64,000 nucleotides of DNA from Tulasnella sp. 424. Taxonomy: Eukaryota > Basidiomycota > Agaricomycetes > Cantharellales > Tulasnellaceae. The DNA lies in the NCBI GenBank assembly GCA_019633425.1, contig WSUB01000151.1, forward strand, positions 1 to 64,000, written 5' to 3'. The notes under the pieces are model-generated. The model was given only the letters and a program-made list of their open reading frames with translations. It made no database searches and was not told where the DNA came from. Each line of letters opens with the position of its first letter. Position 1 is the stretch's first letter. The position numbers and the translations under genes were made by a program. Positions 1-12,022 of the stretch are shown one piece after another.

Positions 1-501
1 TGGGAATCAGGCAAGCTGATGCCAGCCTGATGGACACAAGGTTCCGTCAGGAACGTCTGACCCAGTTCGTTCTATGGCTTAGCGGAAACGACAGCTTTCC
101 CCAACCCCCCTTCACCGCATACCATTCCCCGCCCCGCAGCCCCTCCTAAACTACTTTTACGTATACTATAACCTTTTACGTCAATTATATGCCTTTCAGC
201 GTGCTCAGCGGCGATAAAATAAGGGTGAAACCTCGGTCCTCGACCAGTACTGTACCAGAGCGCACGAGATCTATCGGTCCGGTGACGTTGTTTTATTTCA
301 AGCTTTTTTCGGAGTTCTAAAGACGTGGACGTGTTCGGGGAAGTTTAAATAATACATAAAAGTAGTTTAGGAGGGGCTGAGGGGGCGGGAATGGTATGCG
401 GTGAGGGGGGTTGGGGAAAGCTGTCGTTTCCGCTAAGCCATAGAACGACCTGGGTCAGGCGTAGAACGAGGAACCTTGTGCCCATCAGCTTGTCTGATTC
501 C
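1..501. mobile_element. Foldback (MITE-like) element with ~160-bp inverted arms
   Basis: Bases 1 to about 163 reappear as the reverse complement at about 339-501. Shared landmarks are the outer TGGGAATCAG, the block GGCTTAGCGGAAACGACAGC (around 77-96 and its complement around 420-440), and the C-rich stretch next to ACCGCATACCATTCCC. The arms differ by small indels and enclose about 175 bp of non-repetitive sequence with no coding potential. This is the structure of a non-autonomous foldback or MITE element. The left end coincides with the window edge, so a target-site duplication cannot be tested. Confidence 0.7.
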
Positions 502-539
502 CACGCGGCACAAACCGGTTTCCTCGGGCCACAACGCCT

Positions 540-622
540 GACTCGGGAGGCTAGTGCAGTTGGGTAGAGCGACGCTGGGCTGATAGCCCCACGACCGCGT
601 TGGTTCGATTCCCTTCGAGTCC
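540..622 (+). other. tRNA-like sequence with Pol III A and B boxes
   Basis: A 7-bp acceptor-like pairing joins GACTCGG (540-546) to TCGAGTC (615-621, one G-U pair). An A-box-like TAGTGCAGTTGGG (552-564) and a perfect B box GGTTCGATTCC (602-612) lie inside. A loop CTGATAG could present anticodon GAT (Ile). The T-stem and lower anticodon stem pair poorly and the body is about 10 nt too long, so this is more likely a degenerate tRNA or the head of a SINE than a working tRNA. Confidence 0.4.
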
Positions 623-1182
623 CCCCGCAAGGAAGGAATCGGAAGCCGTCTTAGACGGGTACTTTTGAATCAATCCTGCCACCTATTGTGATTGGTAGTA
701 CGCTAGATAGTTACGGCCCTATCGGTAACCATTTAACCCTCCTAAGGAGGCTCTGATTGGGAACTGCAACACCGCGGGATAAAGGGACCCGGGTGCCGGT
801 GGGGTTACAACTTCTAGCTATCAGGCTGCCATTACCTGTATCGGTGTAACCCCGATCCCTCGTGTAAACAAGGGTCGCATCACCTATCGTCCTTCGGCAT
901 AGGTTACTAGCGAGCAGGACGCCTAGCGTCAAAGAGGGCTAGAGATGACGTAAGAGCCTGACGGTGCATTAAGGCGATAGGTCGTTTAGTGGGTAGGACT
1001 ATCGAAAAATCCGCCTTGTGTCCGGTATGGACGTCCGTTAATTCGGAGCGGTTCCTCTATATGGGGAACGATTAAAGGGAGCCCCACACTTGTTCGGAGA
1101 TAACAGCCCAGAAATGGTCGTCTATCTCCGTTCGTCCATAAATGGATTTCCGCCCTATTACACCAAAAAAAAAAAAAAAAAA
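623..1182. other. Unassigned stretch ending in A18
   Basis: About 540 bp with no convincing coding sequence follow the tRNA-like head and end in 18 consecutive adenines at 1165-1182. The order tRNA-like head, unrelated body, poly(A) is that of a SINE or other retroposed RNA copy. That is inference; no second copy is visible in the window. Confidence 0.3.
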
Positions 1183-1199
1183 TTTACCAAACCCCCCTT

Positions 1200-2658
1200 G
1201 TGTCGGACTAGACTGGAAAGAACAATCAATACGGACAACCGTCGCTTGTCCACAACATCCACAAACCACCTCCTCGCAGTTCCACAACATTCATAGCCAT
1301 TGTCATTGCAGCCGTCGCCCAGACTTCAGATGCTCGTCGTCCTACTTAGTTGAATATTCTCGGCAATCATGTCCTCCGTGGACTACTCAACTGCCCGAGC
1401 GCCCCGTCTGTCTGTCGGACCCCACCCCTTTTGACAAGCCATCTGCCAATGACCCATGAGAACCACTAGGAACCGTTATAAATACTGCGGATCCGCCTTA
1501 TATGCCGCTATGCATCATCATGCGTATCTTCTTCTCCATGCGAGGCATTGTCAACCCTCACCGTTCAGCAGTCGATGTTTTTCCAAGCGCATGTAATTCC
1601 AATCCTTCCCCGCACGGCTGGGCCACAATAGATCACAACCACCGTGAATGGCCACTCGGACCTGTCTTAAGGTTATTTAGAGGGACATAAGCAATGGTTC
1701 GGTGGTTCCTTTCCTGTTCCCCCACCGCCGGCACTGGTTGTGGCTAATCTTAAGGGCTTGGTGCCGCCCGTGTGACTGTGGGATGCGTTAACAAAAGCCA
1801 AGTATAGCGATGTCAGAGAATGCCCGAAACTCTTCCACGAAACCCTTCCGGTCATTGAATCATTGTCTGCTCGGTTGGACGCATTTAATATGCTGTGGCA
1901 CTGGCTTGAAGTCAGCCGAAACGGTAGAACAAAGCGCCGAACAGGCCATTTTCAGCCCCATTGTCGCTTGAGGACCCCCATAACTACCTCGCGTGCAGGC
2001 TAGGAATGGTCGCCTCGTTAATCAATACGACGCACCTGTATGACAGAGGGCAACTACTTAGTTCGGTATTAGGATCCAGGCAACGTTTACCACGACCACG
2101 GCCCAGCTGCGGTTCCGCCCAGAACCAGCGTAATATGCAGTTACGTGGAATTTACGAACGGGTAGCTTTTCAGGAGAGCTCCTGAAGGAAATGGCGTTGC
2201 GTCGAAACAGACCAAAGCAGTTCGAGCAGTAGAGGTCATTGGCACAGAGAGCATCCCGGGGACCAAGCACAGCAACGCAGACAGTGTCTAAGTTCAGTAG
2301 TTCCGATGAAGAGGTCTCTCCTCCCTTGAAAAGAGCGCAAGTAAAAGAAGACTTTCGTCACTTACCCATAGTCACTGGAGGCAGTAAAAGAGGACGGAAA
2401 GCCACCCGCTTCTAGCATGGAGTTGGGAAAATATATACAATACATGCACTAACAAACGACGGAAGAACATGACGCGGGCTAAAGGTCCGGGATTCAGTGC
2501 CGAGAATGTATCCAGTGCCAAAGGAGTCAAAGTTAAGAAACACTGTGGTCCTCTGGCGCTGCGGGGGTTGACAGGAGGAGGAGGGGGATGTCATGGCTGC
2601 TGGCAGTGTCAAGGAGATTAATTTTGATGAAGTTTGTGATGGAGAGATGACAGATGAC
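1200..2658 (-). repeat. Repeated 3' flanking block of DUF6535 copy A
   Basis: This block recurs downstream (minus sense) of each DUF6535 copy, at about 8222-9504, 16196-17637 and 21230-22675, with a partial copy at 25690-26200. Landmarks are TTGTCCACAACATCCACAAA near its far end, GGTTATTTAGAAGGAC-like sequence in the middle, and CAAAGGAGTCAAAG closer to the gene. Short open frames inside are similar between copies but are interrupted differently in each, so I treat it as duplicated 3' flank or UTR rather than a gene. Confidence 0.6.
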
Positions 2659-5129
2659 TCACAACAATCTTTTGAAGGGTTTGATTGACAGCGGCTCCTC
2701 TTGCCAGTGACACCAGTGCTCATCGGGGTCTCGAACTCGCCTGGAATTTTTCTATCGGACGTCATAAAGATCAGATGGTTTTGGAAAAGCCAGAATAAAG
2801 ACGGGTCAGACCTGAAATTGCCTAGAGGCTTTATGAACGTCCGACATGAATGTATTGAACATTTTGCAAATTGGCTCCAGCTCCTTGCGATTCTGCCGCG
2901 ACATGGCGCAGCGGATAATTTCTCGGAGCATAGACCCAGATACCTGCGCTACCGCGATGTCTTCATAGTATCCAAACTCAGATCGATCTAGTTTACTGAG
3001 ATTTGCTATATAGGACTTCAAGGGGTCAAGCAAGTGGTCTAGTCGGCTAGTGGAAACGGAGAAGTCCCATTAGCACGAGTCCGGAAGCCGGATCGAAGGA
3101 CATACTCATCCTGGTTCTTGGATATAAAGTCCATGTACTCCCGGCTCCAAGCTTGTGCAATGTTCACTCGCAGCTTTCTGCCCACTTGTCCTGCCGCTTC
3201 TGGGAGTCGAGGATTTCGCAGAACTTCTTCACAGATTTCAAGTAGCTTGAATTTGTGATCGATACTCACATCCGAGTGGCCTTGTTCATCAGCCACTATT
3301 TGCTCTGCACAGCGTAGCATATTGGTCAACATGGTGTCGCAGGCGAGCGAGTCCCAGGATCCCGCTGATTCCGATGACAGTAGGTTCACAAATGCTTCAC
3401 GTATGGGTTCCATTGCGTCGGCCGCATTTCTAGGACAAGGAAAGCGTGCGGTTAGCCAAGGTTTCACGTTGCCAGTGGGCCATTAACACGCACCCTAAGT
3501 ACGGTTTTCTAATTTCCTCGAGCACGTCGTCCACGTCCAATACCATGCGTCCGGGAAACCGGAGAACAATCCACGCAAACAAGGACAAGAACTGAAGATC
3601 CGAGCAACTAGCCAGGGCTTCGGAGCAAGTAGTTAGATGATTCCGCATGTGAACACTGTCGATGCCTTTTTCTGGTGCGCGGTCAGCCCCCGGCCGAAGC
3701 TGATACCAACACCAAAGGATGTACAATCCCAGATTGCCTCTGATAAATTTTGAAAACGAATCCTGGAGTAGTGGACTTGGAATCAGGATTTTTGTGAGGT
3801 CGGAATTGAATGCGGGCCGTAACAGGCTAAGCAACGGCTTATAGCTAATTATCCTCCCTGATGACCGCATCACCATCCGATCGGGACTAAGGCTCAATGC
3901 GATATGGGCCGCAGTAGTATAGTACAGCCGTCTGGAAGACTCGGCCAAGTCTTTTGGGTCACCATTGTAGCCCCGAAGCTGCAACGTTCCGTTGGAGGGA
4001 TTTTCAACTAACTGTAAAAATCGCTCCTGAAAGGCGTCATCATCCCACAATTGCGTCATTACATCAGGACCTCTAATTGAAAGGATGTTCGCTGTGGCAT
4101 GTAGTAATGTGGCTGGATCGTCTGATATGCATATGGCCCGTTGCAGAGCGATGGCCTGCAGCGACTCGAGGTTTTCCTCCTCTCGTTTCCATGGATCCGG
4201 AGTGGCTTCCAGTTCCCAGTCCCAGTACCCGTACGAGACCCGAGAGGATATCGCTAGCTTCATGACCATCCCTGCTTGAGAGAGTAAATGGAATGCCCAG
4301 ACCATCAAGTGTGACAGCGGACTATGAAAGGGGCAGAACCTGTCCCACACAGTGCATAGCGCGCTTCCAATGAAAAATGCAAGTCCGACATACAAGGGTA
4401 TCCCGACAATTAAAGATATTGCTGGGCTGAGATGGCGGAGGTAGAGGATGAGGGATATGCAGAAGATAACAAGCCCTATTTGAAGGAGAGACGGGAGCAC
4501 ATCATCCAGGATGGCCTCCAGTCGCCATCGTTCAGCTCCAAGGAACCGCTTGAGCTGTTCCCACCGTTGCCGGTCCGGTCCTCCTCCACCACGTTTGCGG
4601 TAGTAGACGAGCCACTGTCGGCCGAGTACGGCGAGGAACGATGATATAATTGCAAATGCTAAGCTCAACGCAAAGAGCGCGTTGATTATGAAGACGTCGT
4701 GTGCAGGAGAAAATGCCGTCGAGGGAAGTGGGGAATCGGCGGGAACGGTGTCGTTCCTCCCCATGACCAATTGCATGAGGATTGCGTTGTTCTGCGCGAG
4801 AAGTGCATTGGTGTCGTCGGCGGGGTCAGCGGACAGGAGAGGGATGGTGAGCGCGAGGAATGCGGTATTGACACCCGCAAAAAGACCGGCCTGTGGTGCA
4901 AAGCGAGCGTTCAATCGGACGGGTTGACATCAGGATTAAACGGACTACTTACGAAGATAAGCATTCCGTCCAGCTGCTCTTTCAGTCCGCTTGTCATATC
5001 GTCATCTATTTCCTGCGCAAGAGTGTCGTAGCAGTGGTAGAATTTGCCGCCGTCCTGGCCGAACTTGTCCGGCGGATTGGGAAATTCGAACACGGGCGCG
5101 TTGAAGGGATTTTGGGGGAAAGCATTCAT
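2659..5129 (-). CDS. DUF6535 multi-pass membrane protein, copy A
   Basis: Five-exon model: 5129-4953, 4890-3494, 3429-3106, 3046-2812, 2751-2659; the sum is 2226 nt, giving 741 aa. All joins keep frame, introns are 59-64 nt, and the TGA stop is at the same place in copies A-D. Exon 1 (from MNAFPQNP) encodes the charged N-terminus ending DGMLIF. Splicing joins it to AGLFAGVNTAFLAL, the first membrane helix and signature of DUF6535. Further helices are FALSLAFAIISSFLAVLGRQW, LLQIGLVIFCISLILYL and ISLIVGIPLYVGLAFFIGSAL, with the conserved GRQWLVYYRKR between helices 2 and 3. The remaining ~500 residues are soluble and unassigned. The family has no established biochemical function. The start is the first ATG of the conserved exon 1. 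Confidence 0.8.
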
Positions 5130-5229
5130 TGAAGACGGTATATACGATTTCGGGGCTGATGAGCGGAGGGGGAGGGTTGTAAGTGTTAGTCGTGGCTCAA
5201 ATTGAAGCTGGAGGTCGTTGTGGCTTTAG

Positions 5230-7256
5230 GGTCATGAGGCGTCCACTCAGCCTACACGTGTATGTGCTCGCGCTTATCCGGTATCGACCGGAGGCAGTGA
5301 TATAGTCGCAGATTTGCCTCGTCACGGCTCATATCTATTCTCTCGACGTGTTCTCGACATAAAACACTCCCGCTTCGTAAGATTGAGGACTCAGTTACGG
5401 TACTCCTCTTTTCACACTTGTCGTGGTGGAATATTCCTTGAAGCCTTAATCCACCCCAAGTCAACTGTTATAGGCTAGACATGTAACCTCGGAAGTTTAA
5501 GCGGACTCGTACGTGCTCTCCTTATGTTTCGCAGGCTCGGCATAACCGATCAGCTGTGGGTCACAGCCCTCCGACGCGGTGGGATACCAGAGTTGACAGG
5601 AAGCCAGAATTACAAGCCACTAGAACGTGTTCTGTACGGCCTTTAGTCCAAAGATATATGGGGTTTCCTCTACAATCGCAGGTGCAACGCGTCGTCGAGG
5701 CAAGGGTGTCGGGAAATCGGCCAAATAAGCGCGGTGACCCCTGAAAGGCCACTCGAATGCTGGGTTCTGACCTGGACCAAAGAGTTCTTCACTTCCCGTC
5801 ACCGTCGGCAAAGCCATTCTACGTGGTTCACACACCACGCCGCAATGACTATGGACGCCCAAGTCAATCCAAAGGTGATTCTGACGTTGGGCTATGGGGC
5901 AGCCTCGATGACACTGAACCGTGTGCTGTTCAGATTGTAGCACAAGCCGACTCCCCGACAACGACCTCACCGAGCTATCTTCGCTCCACGACCAACATCG
6001 TCACGAACGCTACTACGACCGCCGTGAAAACCAGAGCCAAAATCATGGTTAACACCAATTACCTTTGGTTCGCAAGAATGATGCTCCTCTTTCATCCCAG
6101 CCTCGAGCACGGTCCAAGTCCCCCGTGCGGATTCCCCCACCACGATCAGGCAGCTCCATGGCTCGGTCACCTCTCCTATTAGAGTCACAGCCAAATTGTC
6201 TCCCGTGACGTGTGTAACCTCGCCGGAATTTCAACAGAAGCTCAAGTCCGCAATGCCAGCTGGGAGTTCAGCGACGATAGCAATACCACGGGCCAGGAGC
6301 ATACATCGGAGGACCAGCAAGCGCGAATCCAGTGGCTTCATCCTCCTCCTCGTCACCGAAATTCGCCTCTACTTTAGCGAGGGTCACGTCACCAACACCT
6401 ACGCTGCGCGCGATGGCGTCGCCGCATTCGTTGCCGGGATCGCCAAGACTCCGGTCAACTTCCATGATAGTCAATGGAACAGGAGGAGGAAGCAGGGTAG
6501 CAGGTCCACCACTTCGATCCACTGAGAACGTCAATGCTACCCGCAACCATTTATGGAACAGCAGCGTCAGCGATACGTCCACGCTCAGTACGCATTCGAG
6601 ACTGGGCCAAACGGAGGCGGACCCGCAGCATTCACATCCCTTGATACCACCTTCAAGCCCGTCAAAGCCAGGTCACCTTCACCTTTCGGATCGCAGCAGT
6701 CGACGAGTCCACCGCCAATACGAGTGAAGAGCAAGGTTTCATTATTAACGGTCAAAGCCTTAGAAGTTAACGGGAACAACAATGGCGGTCGTCTCCGTCT
6801 CCGTCAGTGACTTTCACTTTCAGCGCACAGCAGCAGCGCAAAGTGCCCGTATCATCAACTAGAGGTCCAGGAGGTGCCACTACTCCGCGACAACGATCAC
6901 CGTCAATATCCTCCGCGGTTTCATCCCCTTGAATAGACCCGTGTCGCAAGCGTGAAGGCGGTTAACACCCACCTCAACACGAATCAGCCCTTTCTCATTC
7001 CCCCATTACCGGCTCCTCCGCCCCCAGAGCCAATCGAGGGTACGCTCAATAGGTCACCACCAGCATCTCCGCGACTTGGGTTCCAGAAGTCTCCACCTGT
7101 ATCTCCGTCTGCGTTCGCCGCGACCTTCCCAAGGGAACAGAAGGCCGGAAGCCCGCCAAACTTCCCCAAAGCTGCACCCGATCAATTTGTAGGTTCGCCG
7201 AGTAACGTTACAACCGCAATGGAGATACACGCATTGCTGGACCGGGGGGCGGGAGA
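5230..7256 (+). pseudogene. Dead, truncated copy of the Ser/Pro-rich coiled-coil gene
   Basis: This stretch aligns along its length with the intact gene at 29992-32345 and its upstream region. It begins MLGSDLDQRVLHFPS at 5757, and the same blocks follow in order (SPEFQQKLKSAMPAGSSAT, SPPASPRLGFQKSPPVSP, REIHALLDRGAGD-like). A one-base insertion near 6058 breaks the frame, more frame changes follow, and homology stops near 7256 just before the splice junction. The coiled-coil exon is missing. The alignable promoter region (5230-5560 versus 29480-29780) shows that the whole locus was duplicated. Confidence 0.75.
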
Positions 7257-8200
7257 TCAACTCTGCTGGGGAGCGCGGGGGTTCTTAGTCGTGTGCATAG
7301 GCAGAGTGGGCGAAATCCGAAAGACCGGTGAAGTGAGAACTAATCATGTCTTCAAGCACGTTCGAACCGGTCAACAGAGAGTCACAAACAAGGACAAGAG
7401 CGAACAGTCGAGGGTCATCTATAAACGTCTGAAGTGTCGCGGCGCCATTTGCCGCAAAAGGCGAAAGCGTTGGAGTCGCGGAACGGACTCGGAGAGTATC
7501 CGCGCTCTTTATGACGGTCCGTGAAGGAAGAGGAAGCGGTGCTTAAAGCGCTTAGCAGGCGGTCGAGGATGGGGGTTTGAGTGTGTGTATGTGTCCTGCT
7601 GCTGGTATGTTGGGACGCTTGTAGGCGCGGGTACTCGTAGCTGCGCTCAACATGGCTGAGAGGTGGAGAGAGGGGAGGTAACTCAAGCGTTGACGAAGTG
7701 GATGACCTCGGATCTGGTACTTTTAGAAGAGCATTAAGGAGAGCGAGATAACGGCCCGAGATACGGCGTGGAAGGATGAGAAGGCGAGGAATCGTCCAAA
7801 CCTCAATCTACTAGTTCCTGCTCGAAGGGATATATAACGAAGCCGTAACCAGCGACGATGGAGGGGGCAGCAGCTGCGGGAACGGTCGCCGTGATGTTGA
7901 TATCGGGGTTGAAGTCCAAGATAAGGCGATGGCGACGCATGGGGCGGAGAAAGCGACGATCGTCGGTGGTTTCGCGTGCAGGGGAGTTGGGTGGTATTGG
8001 GATGCTGACGCGGGGGTTCGTCACTTCGGGGACGGAGGAAGGAGAAGTGTGGCCAGGTAGGTTTTGGTCATGTTGTGGCCGAGGAGCTTGTCCCGGAGTT
8101 TGAGGGAGCATAGGATCTCGAACCGGTGGGACCAAGTATCACAGTTATATATCGTAGTAGTGTAGTATATGAGATGAGAGGGTGGATAAATGAGAAGAGA
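7257..8200. other. Gene-poor stretch, unassigned
   Basis: No supportable gene. A 110-codon minus-strand frame (8135-7803) has proline-rich composition but no recognisable domain and no second intact copy. The right end (8160-8250: GTAGTATATGAGATG, GGAAGTGGC, CTCGGACACACACTGG) is shared with 16110-16200, so part of this stretch belongs to the duplicated DUF6535 unit. Confidence 0.3.
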
Positions 8201-8221
8201 AGGAACTTCGAAGGGAAGTGG

Positions 8222-9504
8222 CGGCTCGCTCGGACACACACTGGAAGGACAATCCCTGAGACCGGATTCGGACAAAAAGCTTGTCCACAACATCCACAAA
8301 TCACCTCCTCGCAATTCCATAGCCATTGCCATCGCGGTAGTCGCCCCGACTTCATCTACCCATCGTTCTACGTAGTTGAACATCCTCGGCAATGTCCTCC
8401 GTGGACTACTCGAACTGCCCGAACGCCTTCACTGTTCAGCGGACGATGTTCTTCCGAGCGCATATAATCCAATCCTTCCCGCGCGGCTCGGCCGCAGTAG
8501 ATCACAGCCACCGTGAATGGCCACTCGGACCTATCTTAAGGTTATTTAGAAGGACGCAAGCAATGAGTCGGTGTTCTTTTCCTGTCCCCCCGCCGCCGGC
8601 ACAGGTTGTGGCTAATCTTGGGGCTTGGTGCCCGTGCGACTGGGGGGCGCCAACAAAAGCCAATATAGTAATGTCAGAGAATGCCCGAAACTCTTACACG
8701 AAACCCTTCCGGTCATTGAATCATCGTCTACTCTGCCGGACACACTTGATATGCTGCGGCACTGGCTTTAAGTCAGCCAAAACAGTAGAAAAACAGCGCC
8801 GAACAGGCCCCATTGTTCCTTGGGGACCCTTATAACTACCTTGCGTGCAGGCTAGGGATGGTCGTCTCGTTAATCAAGATGACGCACTTGTCTGAAAGAG
8901 AGCAACTTTGCGATCCAGACAACGTTGACCTCGATCGACCGTTGGCCGCTGCGGCCCAGCTGCGGCCCCGCCCCGAGCCTGCTTAAAGTTCAGTTACGTG
9001 GAGTTTACGAACGGGTAGCTGAGAGCTCCGGAAGGAAATGGCGTCGCGTCGAAACTGACCCGCCAAAGCAGTTCGAGCGGTAGAAGTGCTTGGCATAGAG
9101 ATTGCGCATCCCTCTTGGGTGGGGATTGGGCCCAACAACGCAGACGGTGCCTAAGTTCAGTAGATCCAATGAGGCGGACCCTCCTTCTTTGAGAAGAGCG
9201 CATGTAAAAGAAGACCTTCTTCACTTACCCATAATAATTTGGGGCAGTAAAAGAGGACGGGAAGCCACCGCTTCGGGCATAGAGTTGGGAAAATATATAC
9301 AATACATGCACCAACAAACGAAGGAAGAACAGGACGCGGGCCAAAGGTCCGTAATCCAGGGCAGAGAATGTATCCAGTGCCAAAGGAGTCAAAGTTAAGA
9401 AACACTGTGGTCCTCTGGCGCTGCAGGGCTTGACAGGAGGAGGAGTGGGGTGTCTCTGTCAAGGAGATTAATTTTAATGAAGTCTACGTTGGAGAACAGA
9501 TGAC
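8222..9504 (-). repeat. Repeated 3' flanking block of DUF6535 copy B
   Basis: Second instance of the block described at 1200-2658, with small indels, including loss of a short segment near 9446. No intact gene seen in it. Confidence 0.6.
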
Positions 9505-12022
9505 TCACAACTGCGTTCTGACGGGTTTGATTGACAGCGGCTCCTCTTGCCAGTGACACCAGCGCTCATCGGGGTCTCGAACTCGCCTGGAATTATTCTA
9601 TCGGACGTCATAAAGGTGAGATGGTTTTGGAAAAGCCAGGATGAAAGACAGACCAGACCTGGAGTTGCCTAGAGGCTTTATGAACGTCCGACACGAATGT
9701 ATTGAACATTTCGCAAATTGACTCCAGCTCACGATCCTGCCACGCAGTGTAGTGGGAGAGACTTTCTCGGAGCATAGGCCCAGATACCTGGGCTACCGCG
9801 ATGTCTTCATGGTATCCAAACTCAGATCGATCGAGGTTTCTGAGATTTGCTATATAGGACTGCAAGGGGCCAACCAAGTTGTCTGTGGGGCTAGTGGAAA
9901 CGGAGACGTCCCATTAGCGCGAGTACGCGGGCCAGATCGAAGGACGCACCGATAGTGGTTGGCCAAGTTGATGAACTCCCGACTCCAAATTCGTGCAATG
10001 TTCACCCGCAGCTTTCTCCCTACCTGTCCTGCCGCTTCTGGAAGTCGAGGATTTCGCAGAAATGCTTCACAGATTTCAAGTAGCTTGAATTTGTGACCGA
10101 TACTCACGTCTGAGTTGGCTTGCTCTTCAGCCACTATTCGTTCCAGACAGCGTAACATATTGGTCAAGCAGGTGTCACGCGGGAATAAGTCCCCAGATCC
10201 CACTGATTTCGATGACAGCAAGGTCATAAATGCTTGACGTATGGGTTCCATTGCGTCGATTGCATTTCTGAAGGTAGGGGAACGTACGGTTAGCGAAGGT
10301 TTCACGTTGGGTCGTCATACTCACCCTCTGTATGGTTGTCTCATTTGTTCAAGCGAGCCCAGATCTACCCAACTGTCGTCGGGAAAACGGGAAATAACCC
10401 ACGAGGAAAAGGATAGGAACCGAAGATCCGAGTAACTAGCGAGGGCTTCGTAACACGCAGTCAGATGACTACAAACAGTTTCGAGTTCTGAGCCAGAGAA
10501 GTTGTGAAACAAAGACCCAAGGGTGAAAATTCCCATATTAGCTTTGATCAAGGTAGAAGCCGAATTGCGAAGTAGTGGAGCTGGAATGCAAATTGTCGTG
10601 GCGTCGGTGGTCCGTATGTACGTTAATAGGTCATCGCAATGCGACCAACGGGAATCAAGAGTTAGTGCAATGTGGGCTGCAGCACTACCGTACAGAGATC
10701 TGATGAACACTGAAATATCTTTTGAGTCAACGTTGTAGCCCCGAAGCTGCACTATCCCGTTTTTAGAATTACGCAATAAATCCAAAAACCGCTGCCGAAA
10801 AGGGGGCTCATCCCACAATTGCTTCATCTCGACAGGACTTTGAATTGCAAAAATGTTCGCTGTGGCATGTAGTAATGTAGCCGGATCATCTGATATGCAT
10901 ATGGCCCGTTGAAGAGCGATGACCTGCAGCGACTGGAGGCTTTCCTCCTCTCGCTTCGATGGGATCCCATGAAGGAACGGGACCCTCGGGCTGAGGAATG
11001 GAATGACACGACGTACCCTCTGAATGGGGGATGGAATGCCATCACGGACCCTCCGGATGAAAGATGGAATGCCATCACGGACCCTCCGGATGAGGCCTGA
11101 AATGCCATCACGGACCGTCCAGAAGAAGAATGGAATGCTCTTCGTAATCATCCCCGCCCGAGAGAGTGAATGAGCTGTCCAGAGCAGCAAGTGCGACAGC
11201 GGACTATGAAAGGGACAGAACCTATCCCACATAATGCATAGCGCACTTCCAACGAAAAATGCAAGTCCGACATATAGGGGTATTGCGACAATTAATGATA
11301 TTGCTGGACTGAGATGGCGAAGGTAGAGGATGAGAGATATGCAGAAGATAATGAGCCCGACTTGAAGGAGAGACGGGAGCACATCATCCAGGATGGCCTC
11401 CAGTCGCCATCGTTCAGCTCCGAGGAACCGCTTGAGCTGTTCCCACCGTTGCCGGTCCGGACCTCCACCACCACGTTTGCGGTAATAGACGAGCCACTGG
11501 CGACCGAGGACGGCGAGGAACGACGATATAATTGCAAATGTTAAACTCAACGCAAAGAGTGCGTTGATTATGAAGATGTCGTGTGAAGGAGCAAAGGCGG
11601 TGGAGGGAAGTGGGGAATCGACGAGAACGCTCTCGTTCCTCCCCATGACCAATTGCATTAGAATTGCGTTGTTCTGCGCGAGAAGTGCATTAGTATCGTC
11701 AGCGGGGTCGGCGGACAGGAGAGGGATGGTAAGCGCGAGGAATGCGGTATTGACACCCGCAAAAAGACCGGCCTGTGGGGCAAAGCGAGCGTTCAATGGG
11801 ACGGGTTGATGTTTGAAGTAGACTAGTATTTAAGCGGCGACTTACGAAAATTAGCATTCCTTCCAGCTGCTCTTTCAGTCCGCTCGTCATATCGTCATCG
11901 ATTTCCTGTGCGAGAGCGTCGTAACAGCGGTAGAATTTGCCGCCGTCCTGGCCGAACTCGTCCGGCGGGTTGGGAATTTCGAACACCGGCGCGTTCAGGG
12001 GATTTTGGGCGGCAGCATTCAT
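9505..12022 (-). CDS. DUF6535 multi-pass membrane protein, copy B
   Basis: Exons 12022-11846, 11772-10325, 10267-9950, 9890-9659 and 9597-9505 total 2268 nt (755 aa), in frame throughout with the same exon plan as copy A. It begins MNAAAQNPLNAPVFEIPNPP and has the DUF6535 splice-joined signature LIF/AGLFAGVNTAF, four predicted helices and GRQWLVYYRKR. Unlike copies A and D, the linker after helix 4 holds an 11-residue repeat (RVRDGIPSFIR-like, roughly three units) from a 33-bp tandem repeat at about 11016-11136. The C-terminal half is clearly diverged from A (for example FIRSLYGSAAAHIALTLD). Function is unknown; membrane location is inferred from the helices. Confidence 0.8.
11016..11136 (-). 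repeat. 33-bp coding minisatellite in DUF6535 copy B
   Basis: About three units containing GGAATGCCATCACGGACC with a 33-bp period, encoding RVRDGIPS-type repeats in frame. Absent at this point in copies A and D. Confidence 0.8.

Noticed and set aside
1..1100. Ribosomal DNA near the left edge
   Set aside because: GC-rich and structured, but I could not match conserved rRNA segments; the inverted arms explain the structure.
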